Assembly: GCA_002440805.1 (NCBI GenBank) | Contig: DJVD01000081.1 | Coordinates: 1,623-7,224 of the forward strand | Source: Chloroflexi bacterium UBA6265 | GTDB lineage: Bacteria > Chloroflexota > Chloroflexia > Thermomicrobiales > UBA6265 | DNA length: 5,602 bases | Direction: 5' to 3' | The notes under the pieces: generated by a model | Databases searched by the model: none | What the model was told of the DNA's origin: nothing | Seen by the model: only the letters and a program-made list of their open reading frames with translations | Shown: positions 1-5,578 of the stretch, one piece after another | How positions within the stretch are numbered: the stretch's first letter is position 1 | Layout: each line of letters begins with the position of its first letter | Made by a program: the position numbers and the translations under genes

Positions 1-158
1 CGGATGAGGGTGGTCTTGCCCGCCCCATTCGATCCCCACAGTGCCACAGAGTCTCCGGCCGGGACGTCAAAGCTGACGTTATCAAGTGCAGTGAACTTCC
101 CGAAACGTTTGGTTACGTTCGTGAACTGCATCCGCGGTTCGGGCTGCGATGGGTTCAT
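1..158 (-). CDS. nosF: NosF, copper/sulfur-cluster maturation ABC ATPase (5' end only)
   Basis: Only the first 52 codons are present; the gene continues past the left edge. The start is the ATG at 158-156, inside an ATGA overlap with the nosD stop, with GGAGG (163-167) four bases upstream. The fragment shows the opening of an ABC nucleotide-binding domain: a beta strand with the aromatic position of the A-loop ([10 protein letters not shown], residues 17-26), then the Walker A loop G-S-N-G-A-G-K-T at residues 42-49. NosF is the cytoplasmic ATPase of the NosDFY complex, which powers assembly of the CuZ [4Cu:2S] site of nitrous oxide reductase. The ABC ATPase call rests on the Walker A motif. 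The NosF identity rests on position directly after nosD, the standard nosD-nosF-nosY order. The Q-loop, signature and Walker B lie outside the window, so intactness cannot be judged. Confidence 0.9.
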   Translation of the reverse strand, partial: MNPSQPEPRMQFTNVTKRFGKFTALDNVSFDVPAGDSVALWGSNGAGKTTLI

Positions 159-1654
159 GCCGCCTCCATTTGTTTGGAAGCGGCGCGAACAGGTTTGGTG
201 GCCCACCACATGCTGGCTGCAACTCCGACAATGAGTGAAATCGATACCACGGATGTACGATTGATTGTATTCTCCTGCCACACATCGGGTGCATTCTGAG
301 GTAACACCGGTTTCACCAACGGATAAGCATCTTCAAGCAAGGCGTCGGTTTTGAACAGAGGCATAGCCTCGGCCGCAAAATCAACCGCTGTTTCCGCCAA
401 ACTGAAGCGGAACAGTTGCAACTGCGGATGTGACCGACGGAGTTGCTCAGTCATCGCAGCGCTCCGGAATGGCAGATCTCCGATACCATCTGCATCAGCA
501 TCGTAGCCGGTGTAATCGCTCCAGTAGTTTCCTAACCCATTCTGACTCCACGTATTTTGCTCACTTAATGCACCCTCGCCAAGGACAACCACGTGCTCAA
601 GGTTCTCGACAAAACTGTTTTGGTAATAGATGTTGGCTCGCGCCGACGGCAAAATTCCGATACCGCTGTCGTTATACGCAATCAGGTTGTCATGAAAGAT
701 GCCGTAGGTGTTCATTGAAAATGGCGAGTTGTCGTTATAAATACCAATCCGATTGTTATAGATCACATTGCCAGTGACCTCAAAACCGTCAACTTCTTTA
801 AGCCCAATGCCGTGTCCAGATGGCCCCCGGCTGTTCTGCAGGAGGTTGTCTTTAATCGTGAATCGCTTGCCATACATGATGTAAATGCCGACAGAGTTGT
901 TCACCATCTGGTTGCCGGCAGCTTCGCCATCGTCGCTATTCATGAAATGAAAACCGTAGCGGCTATCGGTCACCAGGTTGGCGTAGACCCGACTTTCGTT
1001 GGAGTACCACACGAGTAAATCGCGGGATTTGGTGACGTGGTTGTTATAGATCTGCACACGATGGCTGTACCACACCTTAATACCATCGCCACGAAGTCCC
1101 TCGGAAATCCCGGTTTGGCCCTCAATATAGTTTCCGGCGATAACGCTATCATGGCCGGTGGCGCCATTAACGCCGAAGAGGATCTCTGTCAGGCGATTGT
1201 TGAGCACCTTGGTGCGTTCGCCTTCGAAATAGATGCCGCTGTCTTCCTTGTCAAACGAACGGCCACTGTTGCGGATGTCGAATCCCTCAATCGAGACGTC
1301 GTTGGCGGCAATGGTAATACCGGTGCCTTCATCCTTCGCATCAATCAGCGGCCACTGCTGGCCAACCAGTCGCACTGGTTTGATGATGGAAAGGGGCGGC
1401 CACGATCCACCCTCAACGACGATAACGGCGCCCTCGGGCGCCGCATCGATCGTGGCCTGGAGGTCATTCGCCTCGCAGTCCTGGCAGACCCGGATCGCAT
1501 CCCCTGGAACCGGATCCACCTCTACCGGCGTCATGGCCTGGTCCTGAGCCCTGTTTGCTTGTATGCCAGATGTATCCACCACCCCGGTAAGCATGCTTGC
1601 TGTAACAATAGCTACTGCAAGAATTGTGGCAAAAAACCGTCGACCAAAATTCAC
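155..1654 (-). CDS. nosD: NosD, nitrous oxide reductase maturation protein (beta-helix), membrane anchored
   Basis: A 499-residue extracytoplasmic protein that, in characterised systems, works with the NosFY transporter and NosL to deliver copper and sulfur to NosZ. The start is a GTG at 1654-1652 within a GTGA overlap with the upstream stop; an in-frame TAA two codons upstream leaves no earlier start. Only a weak G-rich site precedes it, so translation is probably coupled. Residues 1-27 are a signal sequence or N-terminal anchor (NFGRRFF then a hydrophobic run). Residues about 60-375 are right-handed beta-helix repeats of the N-x-I/V-x-x-N type. The NosD core around residues 211-268 includes [14 protein letters not shown] and GIYIMYG. 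The family hallmark [18 protein letters not shown] sits at 376-393, and the [10 protein letters not shown] / YPLVKPVLP tail follows at 406-452. Odd points are a CxxC at C57/C60 and a second hydrophobic helix at 467-486, followed by a basic tail, which would tether both ends in the membrane. The family assignment is firm; the double anchoring is a prediction. Confidence 0.95.
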   Translation of the reverse strand: MNFGRRFFATILAVAIVTASMLTGVVDTSGIQANRAQDQAMTPVEVDPVPGDAIRVCQDCEANDLQATIDAAPEGAVIVVEGGSWPPLSIIKPVRLVGQQWPLIDAKDEGTGITIAANDVSIEGFDIRNSGRSFDKEDSGIYFEGERTKVLNNRLTEILFGVNGATGHDSVIAGNYIEGQTGISEGLRGDGIKVWYSHRVQIYNNHVTKSRDLLVWYSNESRVYANLVTDSRYGFHFMNSDDGEAAGNQMVNNSVGIYIMYGKRFTIKDNLLQNSRGPSGHGIGLKEVDGFEVTGNVIYNNRIGIYNDNSPFSMNTYGIFHDNLIAYNDSGIGILPSARANIYYQNSFVENLEHVVVLGEGALSEQNTWSQNGLGNYWSDYTGYDADADGIGDLPFRSAAMTEQLRRSHPQLQLFRFSLAETAVDFAAEAMPLFKTDALLEDAYPLVKPVLPQNAPDVWQENTINRTSVVSISLIVGVAASMWWATKPVRAASKQMEAA

Positions 1655-2331
1655 GCGTGTTTACCCCGTTTGGCGCTGAGGACAATGGCAATAATGCACA
1701 GTATGCCCGCCACAATCGCCAGGTACCAGCCTTCGCGGAAGATAGCGTCGGTGCTGAATTGCGCAATCACGCCGGTGCCAAACACTCTCGGGGTAAAAGG
1801 ATCAATGGTAATGGCCGCCATGTCATCGAGGTGATGGCCGGCATACCAGAGCCAGTAGGTTAAGTCGACGAAGTAAATCAACGGATAGAGCACGATCGGA
1901 ATGGTGAGGAGTGGAGCCCGTCGGTTCCTCCAGAATGCGGCGGCGATACCCATAGCGATGAAGATCACGATTGCCGGAATGGCTATGGACATCTCGAACT
2001 TGGCGGCGTCACCGAGCGACATCATGCCAATGTAGTGATTGAGTCCGTCCACCTGGTCTATATCGTCAAATGGAGTCTTGGGGCTGTCCTGAATCTCATA
2101 GGACGTTGCCTGGATAAACAGGCCGCCAGGAAATTGGGGTGCATTCAGGCGGAGCTCCCACCAGAGGAAAAAATGCGATACGGCAAAGATGAGCGTGCCA
2201 ACGAGTATCAGGATCTGCACGCGAGTTACCGCAAGACGCCTGCGTGAGGTTGCCCGAGCCGATTGGGGTGGGCTCTGTTCGCTGGTGATCAGCGCATCGT
2301 TGGATTCGGTTTCAAGTGGGGTGGTTTGCAT
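1651..2331 (-). CDS. nosB: NosB-like four-helix membrane protein of the nos operon
   Basis: A 226-residue integral membrane protein lying between nosZ and nosD, the usual place of NosB in clade II nos clusters. NosB has no established biochemical role. I see four hydrophobic helices at about 37-58, 113-134, 140-163 and 202-220. Basic residues at R30-R32, R135-R138 and K221-K225 put both ends and the short middle loop inside. The two longer loops therefore face outward: 59-112 carries GLNHYIGMM (96-104), and 164-201 carries GHHLDDM (165-171) and PFTPRVFGTGVIAQF (178-192). I chose ATG 2331 as start. It has AAGGA (2343-2347) 11 bases upstream and begins just before the first helix. ATG 2358 (235 residues) is possible. 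ATG 2415 would run through the strong hairpin at 2374-2403 and is unlikely. The stop overlaps the nosD GTG by four bases. The name rests on position, size, topology and a remembered NHYIGM-type motif, so treat it as probable; function is unknown. Confidence 0.65.
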   Translation of the reverse strand: MQTTPLETESNDALITSEQSPPQSARATSRRRLAVTRVQILILVGTLIFAVSHFFLWWELRLNAPQFPGGLFIQATSYEIQDSPKTPFDDIDQVDGLNHYIGMMSLGDAAKFEMSIAIPAIVIFIAMGIAAAFWRNRRAPLLTIPIVLYPLIYFVDLTYWLWYAGHHLDDMAAITIDPFTPRVFGTGVIAQFSTDAIFREGWYLAIVAGILCIIAIVLSAKRGKHA

Positions 2332-2373
2332 GACGGTTACCGTCCTTGACGTTGGCATAGCCTGACGCAGGTC

Positions 2374-2403
2374 AGGGAGAGGTCGTCTGCACGACCTCTC
2401 CCT
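2374..2403 (-). promoter_or_regulatory. Strong intercistronic hairpin between nosZ and the NosB-like gene
   Basis: A perfect 13-bp inverted repeat (AGGGAGAGGTCGT pairing with its complement) with a 4-base loop, starting 16 bases after the nosZ stop codon. No T-run follows on the minus strand, so it does not look like a full Rho-independent terminator. It could protect the 3' end of a processed nosZ message or partly terminate transcription, giving more NosZ than maturation proteins. The structure is read directly from the sequence; its role is inference. Its presence also argues against the early in-frame ATG at 2415 as the start of the next gene. Confidence 0.75.
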
Positions 2404-2419
2404 TGGGGACCACACGGAA

Positions 2420-4462
2420 CTAGGCGTCGGCCGGCTTCACAAGGAAGTACCCGGCCATCTCGATGTGGAGTGCCGAGCAGAACTCGGTGCAGTAGTACGG
2501 GTATACACCGGCTGTTTCCGCCACAAACTTCACGGTTTCGGTTTCGCCTGCTTCAAGGCTAAGACTGATGTCCTGGCCACCCAGCACGAAGCCGTGCGTA
2601 GCATCCTTGGCGTTCTCGATGTTCGTGATGTACATCGTCACGTTGGCGCCCTCAGGCACTTCGATGATATCGGGCTGGAAGTGGCTGCGCATGACGGTCA
2701 TATGGATGACAACGTCATTCCCATTGATCTCGATGCTTTCCTCGCCCTTCATGCGGCCTTCTGGATGCCAATCGTTAGCAATCGGATCCCAACCCACTTT
2801 GTCATCTTCTTGCGGATAGACATCGATCGTCTTCAGCACGTCCATCGCAATCATCTGGGCGTAGTGCGGTTCACCGTAGGCCAGCGGCATGTCGTATAGC
2901 GGGCGATACGGTTTCCCTTCGCGGATATCAATGAGCTGCAGGTTCTGCGGCAGCAGCGGTCCCACCGGCGGGAAACGGTCGAGCGACCACTTGTTCAGCG
3001 CTACCAGGTAATCGCCGTTGGGCTCCATTGTGTCGCCACCGGCGGCGCAAATATGTCCAACGTTGTAGTGCACGGGCAGCTTTTCAACCAGCTTCCACGA
3101 TTCTGCATCCCCTGCTTTGCCGACGGTCCACTTGGCCACGGCGCTATCGAGGAAGAGACTCGTGTAGGCAAAGCCCTTGTTGTCGTACTGCGTGTGTAGC
3201 GGGCCAAGGCCGAGTTCGACCTGGGTTTCGAGGCAGTCCTCGTAGCCCAGGATCGGCACGCCGAACTCGTCGGCATCATGTTCCCCGGCATCGATCGTGG
3301 CTTTAATCTTTTCCCAGCTGAAGACGGTGACGTGCGGGTCGAGCTTGCCAGATATAACCAGGAAATTGCCGTCTGGCGTGACGTCCACACCGTGCGGGCT
3401 CTTCGGCTCCGGCACCATGTACATCAGGCCCTCGGCCACGGCCACATCCATCCGGATCACGCGGAAGCCGTTCATGTCCTCAAATTTGCCATCGGCAACA
3501 GCCTGTTCGGCCTTCTTCCAATCGACAATGAACAGGTAATCCATATCATTTTGGCTGGCGCCCACTTCGAGCGGCGGATTGCCATCCATATTGCCGCCGG
3601 TCGCCATTTCGCTGTTAAAGCTGTTCCAGAAGGCATAGCCCTCGCAGGCCCCTTTACCGGCGTCCCCGAGATCATGGCCATACGGAGGTGTCTCGATACC
3701 AAACGATTCCTCGAGCACCAGCCTGCCAGCGTCGCGGTCGAACTTCCACAGTACGCAGAGGCCGCGATATTTTTCCTTGAACTCACTGATGGGGGCATAG
3801 TTGCCGATTCCGAGTACGCCAGGATATTGATCAGCCTCCAGCACGTATTCGGTGTTGGGGGTAACGAAGCAGCCGCCGTGTTCAGATACGAGCAGAGGGT
3901 TCTTCACGATCTGCTTGGTGGAGAAGTCGGAAAGATCAACTACGCCGATGCGGCCGTGCGCCTTTTCGTTGATGAAGAGGAATTTGCCGTCGTACTTGCC
4001 ATCCGTTTCGGAAAGTGCCGGATGGTGCGTATCACCATGGTGCATCACTTTGCCGTTGATCGATCCCTGGGCTAATACGGCTTTTGTTTCCTCACTGAAA
4101 CCATAGCCCTGCCACGGCTCAGGTGTAAAAACCGCGATGCTCTTATAGTTGCGCATCGATGGGACGCCAATGGCGTACACCATCCCCGCATGGCCAGAGG
4201 AAGCGAACATCATGTAATCGTCCATCTTGCCGGACGGCATGTATGTTTCCAGGGCGGCGGTAACATCTTCGGGGCTCAGCTCGCGCTCAGTGATGATTTT
4301 ATTGACTTCATCTGGCAAATCATCCTGGCGGGCAACCGCCGATCGATTTTGCACGCCTACCATCGCAGCGACGGCAGGCACTGTAGCAGCCGCTCCGATT
4401 CCAGCGACAACCTTGCGGCGATTCATCTGGTGGCCAGTTAAATCGTTGATTTCGCTTCCCAT
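2420..4462 (-). CDS. nosZ: Nitrous oxide reductase NosZ, clade II type with twin-arginine leader
   Basis: A 680-residue copper enzyme reducing N2O to N2 outside the cytoplasm, the last step of denitrification. The start is ATG 4462 with AAGGAG (4470-4475) seven bases upstream; ATG 4573 would add 37 atypical residues before the leader. Residues 13-36 are a leader with R15-R16 (MNRRKVV then a hydrophobic run) and a likely cleavage site after A-V-A (42-44). The seven-bladed propeller (about 60-560) contains every CuZ histidine: H146 and H147 (D-T-H-H-P), H195 (SEHGG), H357 (SPHG), H423 (GPLHT), H470 (VGH) and H533 (EPH). The cupredoxin domain (about 575-680) contains the CuA ligands H623, C658, C662, H666 and M669, in C-T-E-F-C-S-A-L-H-I-E-M. 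The DTHHP form, and Glu660 where clade I has Trp, mark clade II. The stretch between H357 and H423 is 66 residues, against 55 in the clade I sequence I recall. The gene looks intact and functional. Confidence 0.98.
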   Translation of the reverse strand: MGSEINDLTGHQMNRRKVVAGIGAAATVPAVAAMVGVQNRSAVARQDDLPDEVNKIITERELSPEDVTAALETYMPSGKMDDYMMFASSGHAGMVYAIGVPSMRNYKSIAVFTPEPWQGYGFSEETKAVLAQGSINGKVMHHGDTHHPALSETDGKYDGKFLFINEKAHGRIGVVDLSDFSTKQIVKNPLLVSEHGGCFVTPNTEYVLEADQYPGVLGIGNYAPISEFKEKYRGLCVLWKFDRDAGRLVLEESFGIETPPYGHDLGDAGKGACEGYAFWNSFNSEMATGGNMDGNPPLEVGASQNDMDYLFIVDWKKAEQAVADGKFEDMNGFRVIRMDVAVAEGLMYMVPEPKSPHGVDVTPDGNFLVISGKLDPHVTVFSWEKIKATIDAGEHDADEFGVPILGYEDCLETQVELGLGPLHTQYDNKGFAYTSLFLDSAVAKWTVGKAGDAESWKLVEKLPVHYNVGHICAAGGDTMEPNGDYLVALNKWSLDRFPPVGPLLPQNLQLIDIREGKPYRPLYDMPLAYGEPHYAQMIAMDVLKTIDVYPQEDDKVGWDPIANDWHPEGRMKGEESIEINGNDVVIHMTVMRSHFQPDIIEVPEGANVTMYITNIENAKDATHGFVLGGQDISLSLEAGETETVKFVAETAGVYPYYCTEFCSALHIEMAGYFLVKPADA
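4331..4462 (-). other. Twin-arginine type signal peptide of NosZ
   Basis: Residues 1-44 of NosZ. There is a polar n-region of 12 residues, then N-R-R-K-V-V-A, an alanine/valine-rich hydrophobic core (about 18-36), and an A-V-A motif before R45 for signal peptidase. The RR pair fits Tat export of a pre-folded protein, but the residues after it (K-V-V) are not the ideal x-F-L-K. Weak Tat or Sec use is therefore possible. Confidence 0.65.
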
Positions 4463-4523
4463 CGACGCACTCCTTTTTTCTGACGAACGACTCAAACGCT
4501 GAACAAGGCTTCTAACACGGATA

Positions 4524-4556
4524 TGTAACGCCCCTCCATGATGGTGGATTGTTACA
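4524..4556. promoter_or_regulatory. Nested dyad upstream of nosZ (TGTAAC-N21-GTTACA)
   Basis: The outer arms TGTAAC (4524-4529) and GTTACA (4551-4556) are exact inverted copies. A second dyad, CCAT-G-ATGG (4536-4544), and a CC/GG pair share exactly the same centre, position 4540. It lies 62-94 bases upstream of the nosZ start codon, just downstream of the possible promoter at 4565-4593. It could be an operator or an RNA hairpin near the 5' end of the nosZ message. The symmetry is seen; the function is inferred. Confidence 0.5.
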
Positions 4557-4564
4557 ACGATAGC

Positions 4565-4593
4565 AACATACAAACTTCGATTCTGAGTTACAA
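4565..4593 (-). promoter_or_regulatory. Possible nosZ promoter (-35 TTGTAA, -10 TATGTT)
   Basis: On the minus strand, TTGTAA (4593-4588) and TATGTT (4570-4565) are separated by 17 bases. Each matches four of six positions of the housekeeping consensus. A start near 4558 would give a leader of about 100 bases beginning at the nested dyad. A competing -10 with an extended TG (TGATATGAT, minus strand, about 4606-4598) lacks a good -35. I see no FNR/DNR-type TTGAT-N4-ATCAA box. Confidence 0.3.
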
Positions 4594-4619
4594 AATCATA
4601 TCAGTAGACGATTTGTAAA
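4587..4619. promoter_or_regulatory. Second dyad upstream of nosZ (GTTACA-N21-TGTAAA)
   Basis: GTTACA (4587-4592) and TGTAAA (4614-4619) form an inverted pair in the opposite polarity to the dyad at 4524-4556, but with the same 21-base gap. The pairing extends to TTACAAA/TTTGTAA (4588-4594 and 4612-4618). One arm overlaps the possible -35 box of nosZ, a position suited to a repressor or activator. No regulator gene is visible in the window. Confidence 0.45.
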
Positions 4620-4764
4620 CGGATAGACGTTAAGCCTATCTGTTCTCCCTACAAAAAACGGATCATTTGTGGAGATAATCCCCACGGCCCTTAGGGATGT
4701 GAAATCGGCCCACAGGCGGAGAGCATTACAGTTATGCGTCTGTATACACACCCGCTTCTGGCCC

Positions 4765-4791
4765 TTGTCCGCCGTTGAACTGCGGTACAAT
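4765..4791 (+). promoter_or_regulatory. Possible promoter of tRNA-Arg (and perhaps hpf)
   Basis: TACAAT (4786-4791) matches five of six bases of the -10 consensus and would start transcription near 4798, leaving a leader of about 17 bases before the tRNA. The best -35 is TTGTCC (4765-4770), but the 15-base spacer is short, so the -35 assignment is weak. A small inverted repeat AGATA/TATCT (4798-4814) fills the leader. Confidence 0.35.
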
Positions 4792-4814
4792 CTGGGTAGA
4801 TATCATCGGTATCT

Positions 4815-4890
4815 GCCCGTGTAGCTCAGTGGATAGAGCGTCGCCGTCCTAAGGCGAGCGTCGGGGGTTCGAGTCCCTCCATGGGCGCCA
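4815..4890 (+). tRNA. tRNA-Arg (anticodon CCU)
   Basis: A complete 76-base tRNA that reads the arginine codon AGG. The acceptor stem is GCCCGTG with CATGGGC (one G-U pair), the D stem GCTC/GAGC, and the anticodon stem TCGCC/GGCGA enclosing loop GTCCTAA with anticodon CCT at 4848-4850. A 5-base variable loop follows, then T stem GGGGG/CCCTC with loop TTCGAGT. The discriminator is G4887, and the CCA end (4888-4890) is encoded. A20 in the D loop, a known arginine identity base, supports the call. Confidence 0.97.
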
Positions 4891-4900
4891 TCGCCGGGTT

Positions 4901-4944
4901 CGTTTACGAGCCAGGATGGCTAAACGCCATTGGGCTGCGGCCCA
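4901..4944 (+). promoter_or_regulatory. Two tandem hairpins between tRNA-Arg and hpf
   Basis: The first hairpin pairs CGTTTA (4901-4906) with TAAACG (4921-4926) and GCCA with TGGC inside it, leaving a 3-base bulge and a 3-base loop. The second pairs TGGGC (4931-4935) with GCCCA (4940-4944) around TGCG. Neither is followed by a T-run, so the tRNA and hpf may share a transcript, with these structures guiding processing or hpf translation. An alternative pairing, ATGGC/GCCAT (4916-4930), excludes the first hairpin. Confidence 0.45.
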
Positions 4945-4996
4945 CGAGCACTACGCGATCGGGCTGCTACGGCGGCATTGTGTAAGGGAGGCTCCC

Positions 4997-5566
4997 GTGG
5001 AACTGAACATTCGCGCCAATGGGGTAAAGGTTACCGATGGCCTGCGGGAGTTTATCGACAAGAGGATGTCCAAGCTCGACCGACTGGTTGGTCATGTGGT
5101 CGAATCCCAACTGGAACTTCGCACCGAGACAACCCGGACAGGCGCTGAAACGTCGACGGCCCAGATCACCCTGCAAACTGGCAAACACGTGCTGCGATCT
5201 GAGGCCGAAGCACCGGAAATCGCCCGGGCCATCGACCTCGCTGTGGACAAGCTGATCGGGCAGGTTCGTCGCTTCAACGACCGCAAGCACAAGCGCGGTG
5301 GCAAACCCCTGAATGAATTGGTTGAAGCGATTTCACCACTGGAAGACTCGGAGGTCGATGTGGCCGCTCAACCAGATCGGGATCTTATCGGCAAGATTGC
5401 CCGCACCAAGACCTTCCACATGGATCCGATGGGCGTCGAAACGGCTATCGAGCAAATGGAGCTGGTTGGGCACGATTTCTTCTTCTTCAAGAATGAAGAG
5501 GACGAGACCTTCACCGTGTTATACCGACGCAAGGACGGCTCATACGGCCTGCTTGCCCCTGACTAA
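4997..5566 (+). CDS. hpf: Long-form ribosome hibernation promoting factor
   Basis: A 189-residue cytoplasmic protein that binds the decoding site of idle 30S subunits and, in its long form, drives ribosome dimers (100S) in stationary phase or stress. The start is GTG 4997, with AGGGAGG (4985-4991) five bases upstream, giving the normal family N-terminus V/M-E-L-N-I-R-A-N-G. The upstream in-frame ATG (4916) has no ribosome site and would add 27 unrelated residues. Residues 1-97 form the S30AE domain, ending in a basic helix (QVRRFNDRKHKR, 89-100). Residues 98-128 are an acidic linker. Residues 129-187 are the dimerisation domain with the hallmark PMGVETAIEQMELVGHDFF (144-162) and YRRKDGSYGLL (176-186). 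Length and both domains fit the long HPF of Gram-positive, cyanobacterial and Chloroflexota lineages. It is oriented away from the nos operon and is functionally unrelated to it. Confidence 0.96.
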   Translation: MELNIRANGVKVTDGLREFIDKRMSKLDRLVGHVVESQLELRTETTRTGAETSTAQITLQTGKHVLRSEAEAPEIARAIDLAVDKLIGQVRRFNDRKHKRGGKPLNELVEAISPLEDSEVDVAAQPDRDLIGKIARTKTFHMDPMGVETAIEQMELVGHDFFFFKNEEDETFTVLYRRKDGSYGLLAPD

Positions 5567-5578
5567 TGGAGAGAGAAG

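Larger units (their letters stand above)
4463..4814. other. Divergent intergenic region between nosZ and tRNA-Arg
   Basis: These 352 bases hold no convincing gene. The nosZ-proximal part (4463-4620) contains the ribosome site, the two TGTAA-type dyads and the possible promoter. The middle (4621-4720) has only short inverted repeats, such as GATAG/CTATC (4622-4640) and ATCCC/GGGAT (4678-4698), to which I assign no role. The tRNA-proximal part has TACAG-N8-CTGTA (4727-4744), overlapping the 8-base palindrome TGTATACA (4741-4748), and the possible tRNA promoter. A 64-codon open frame on the minus strand (4596-4790) shows no recognisable protein character. Confidence 0.7.

Noticed and set aside
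1037..1834. Long plus-strand open frame of 265 codons opposite nosD
   Set aside because: It lies antisense to nosD, whose protein is clearly recognisable. The translation shows no family features, no ribosome site, and crosses the boundary of two real genes.
2332..2415. Earlier ATG (2415) for the NosB-like gene
   Set aside because: The added residues are encoded by the strong hairpin and have no matching ribosome site. The later starts precede the first helix more naturally.
3278..4075. Long plus-strand open frame of 265 codons opposite nosZ
   Set aside because: It is a mirror of the nosZ coding frame. The His- and Ala-rich translation is an artefact of codon use on the other strand.
4463..4573. 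Earlier ATG (4573) extending NosZ by 37 residues
   Set aside because: It would place a non-signal-like stretch before the leader and run through the dyad. ATG 4462 has an excellent ribosome site at proper spacing.
4678..4698. CsoR-like copper operator (ATCCC ... GGGAT)
   Set aside because: The arms are only five bases with an 11-base gap and lack the flanking TA pattern. It is too weak to report as a site.
4596..4790. 64-codon minus-strand open frame in the nosZ-tRNA gap
   Set aside because: No ribosome site, no recognisable domain or membrane segment, and it overlaps probable control elements.
4463..4814. FNR/DNR/NnrR-type box controlling nosZ
   Set aside because: No TTGAT-N4-ATCAA or close variant was found by eye. 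The nearest symmetrical words (TTGTTACAA, 4549-4557) have the wrong spacing.
4815..4890. tRNA-Arg as an integration site for a genomic island carrying nos
   Set aside because: The nos genes lie on the 5' side of the tRNA. I found no repeat of the tRNA 3' end, and there is no integrase or mobile gene in the window.
4916..4996. ATG 4916 as the hpf start
   Set aside because: It lies inside a hairpin without a ribosome site and adds 27 residues absent from the family. GTG 4997 has a strong site and gives the standard N-terminus.
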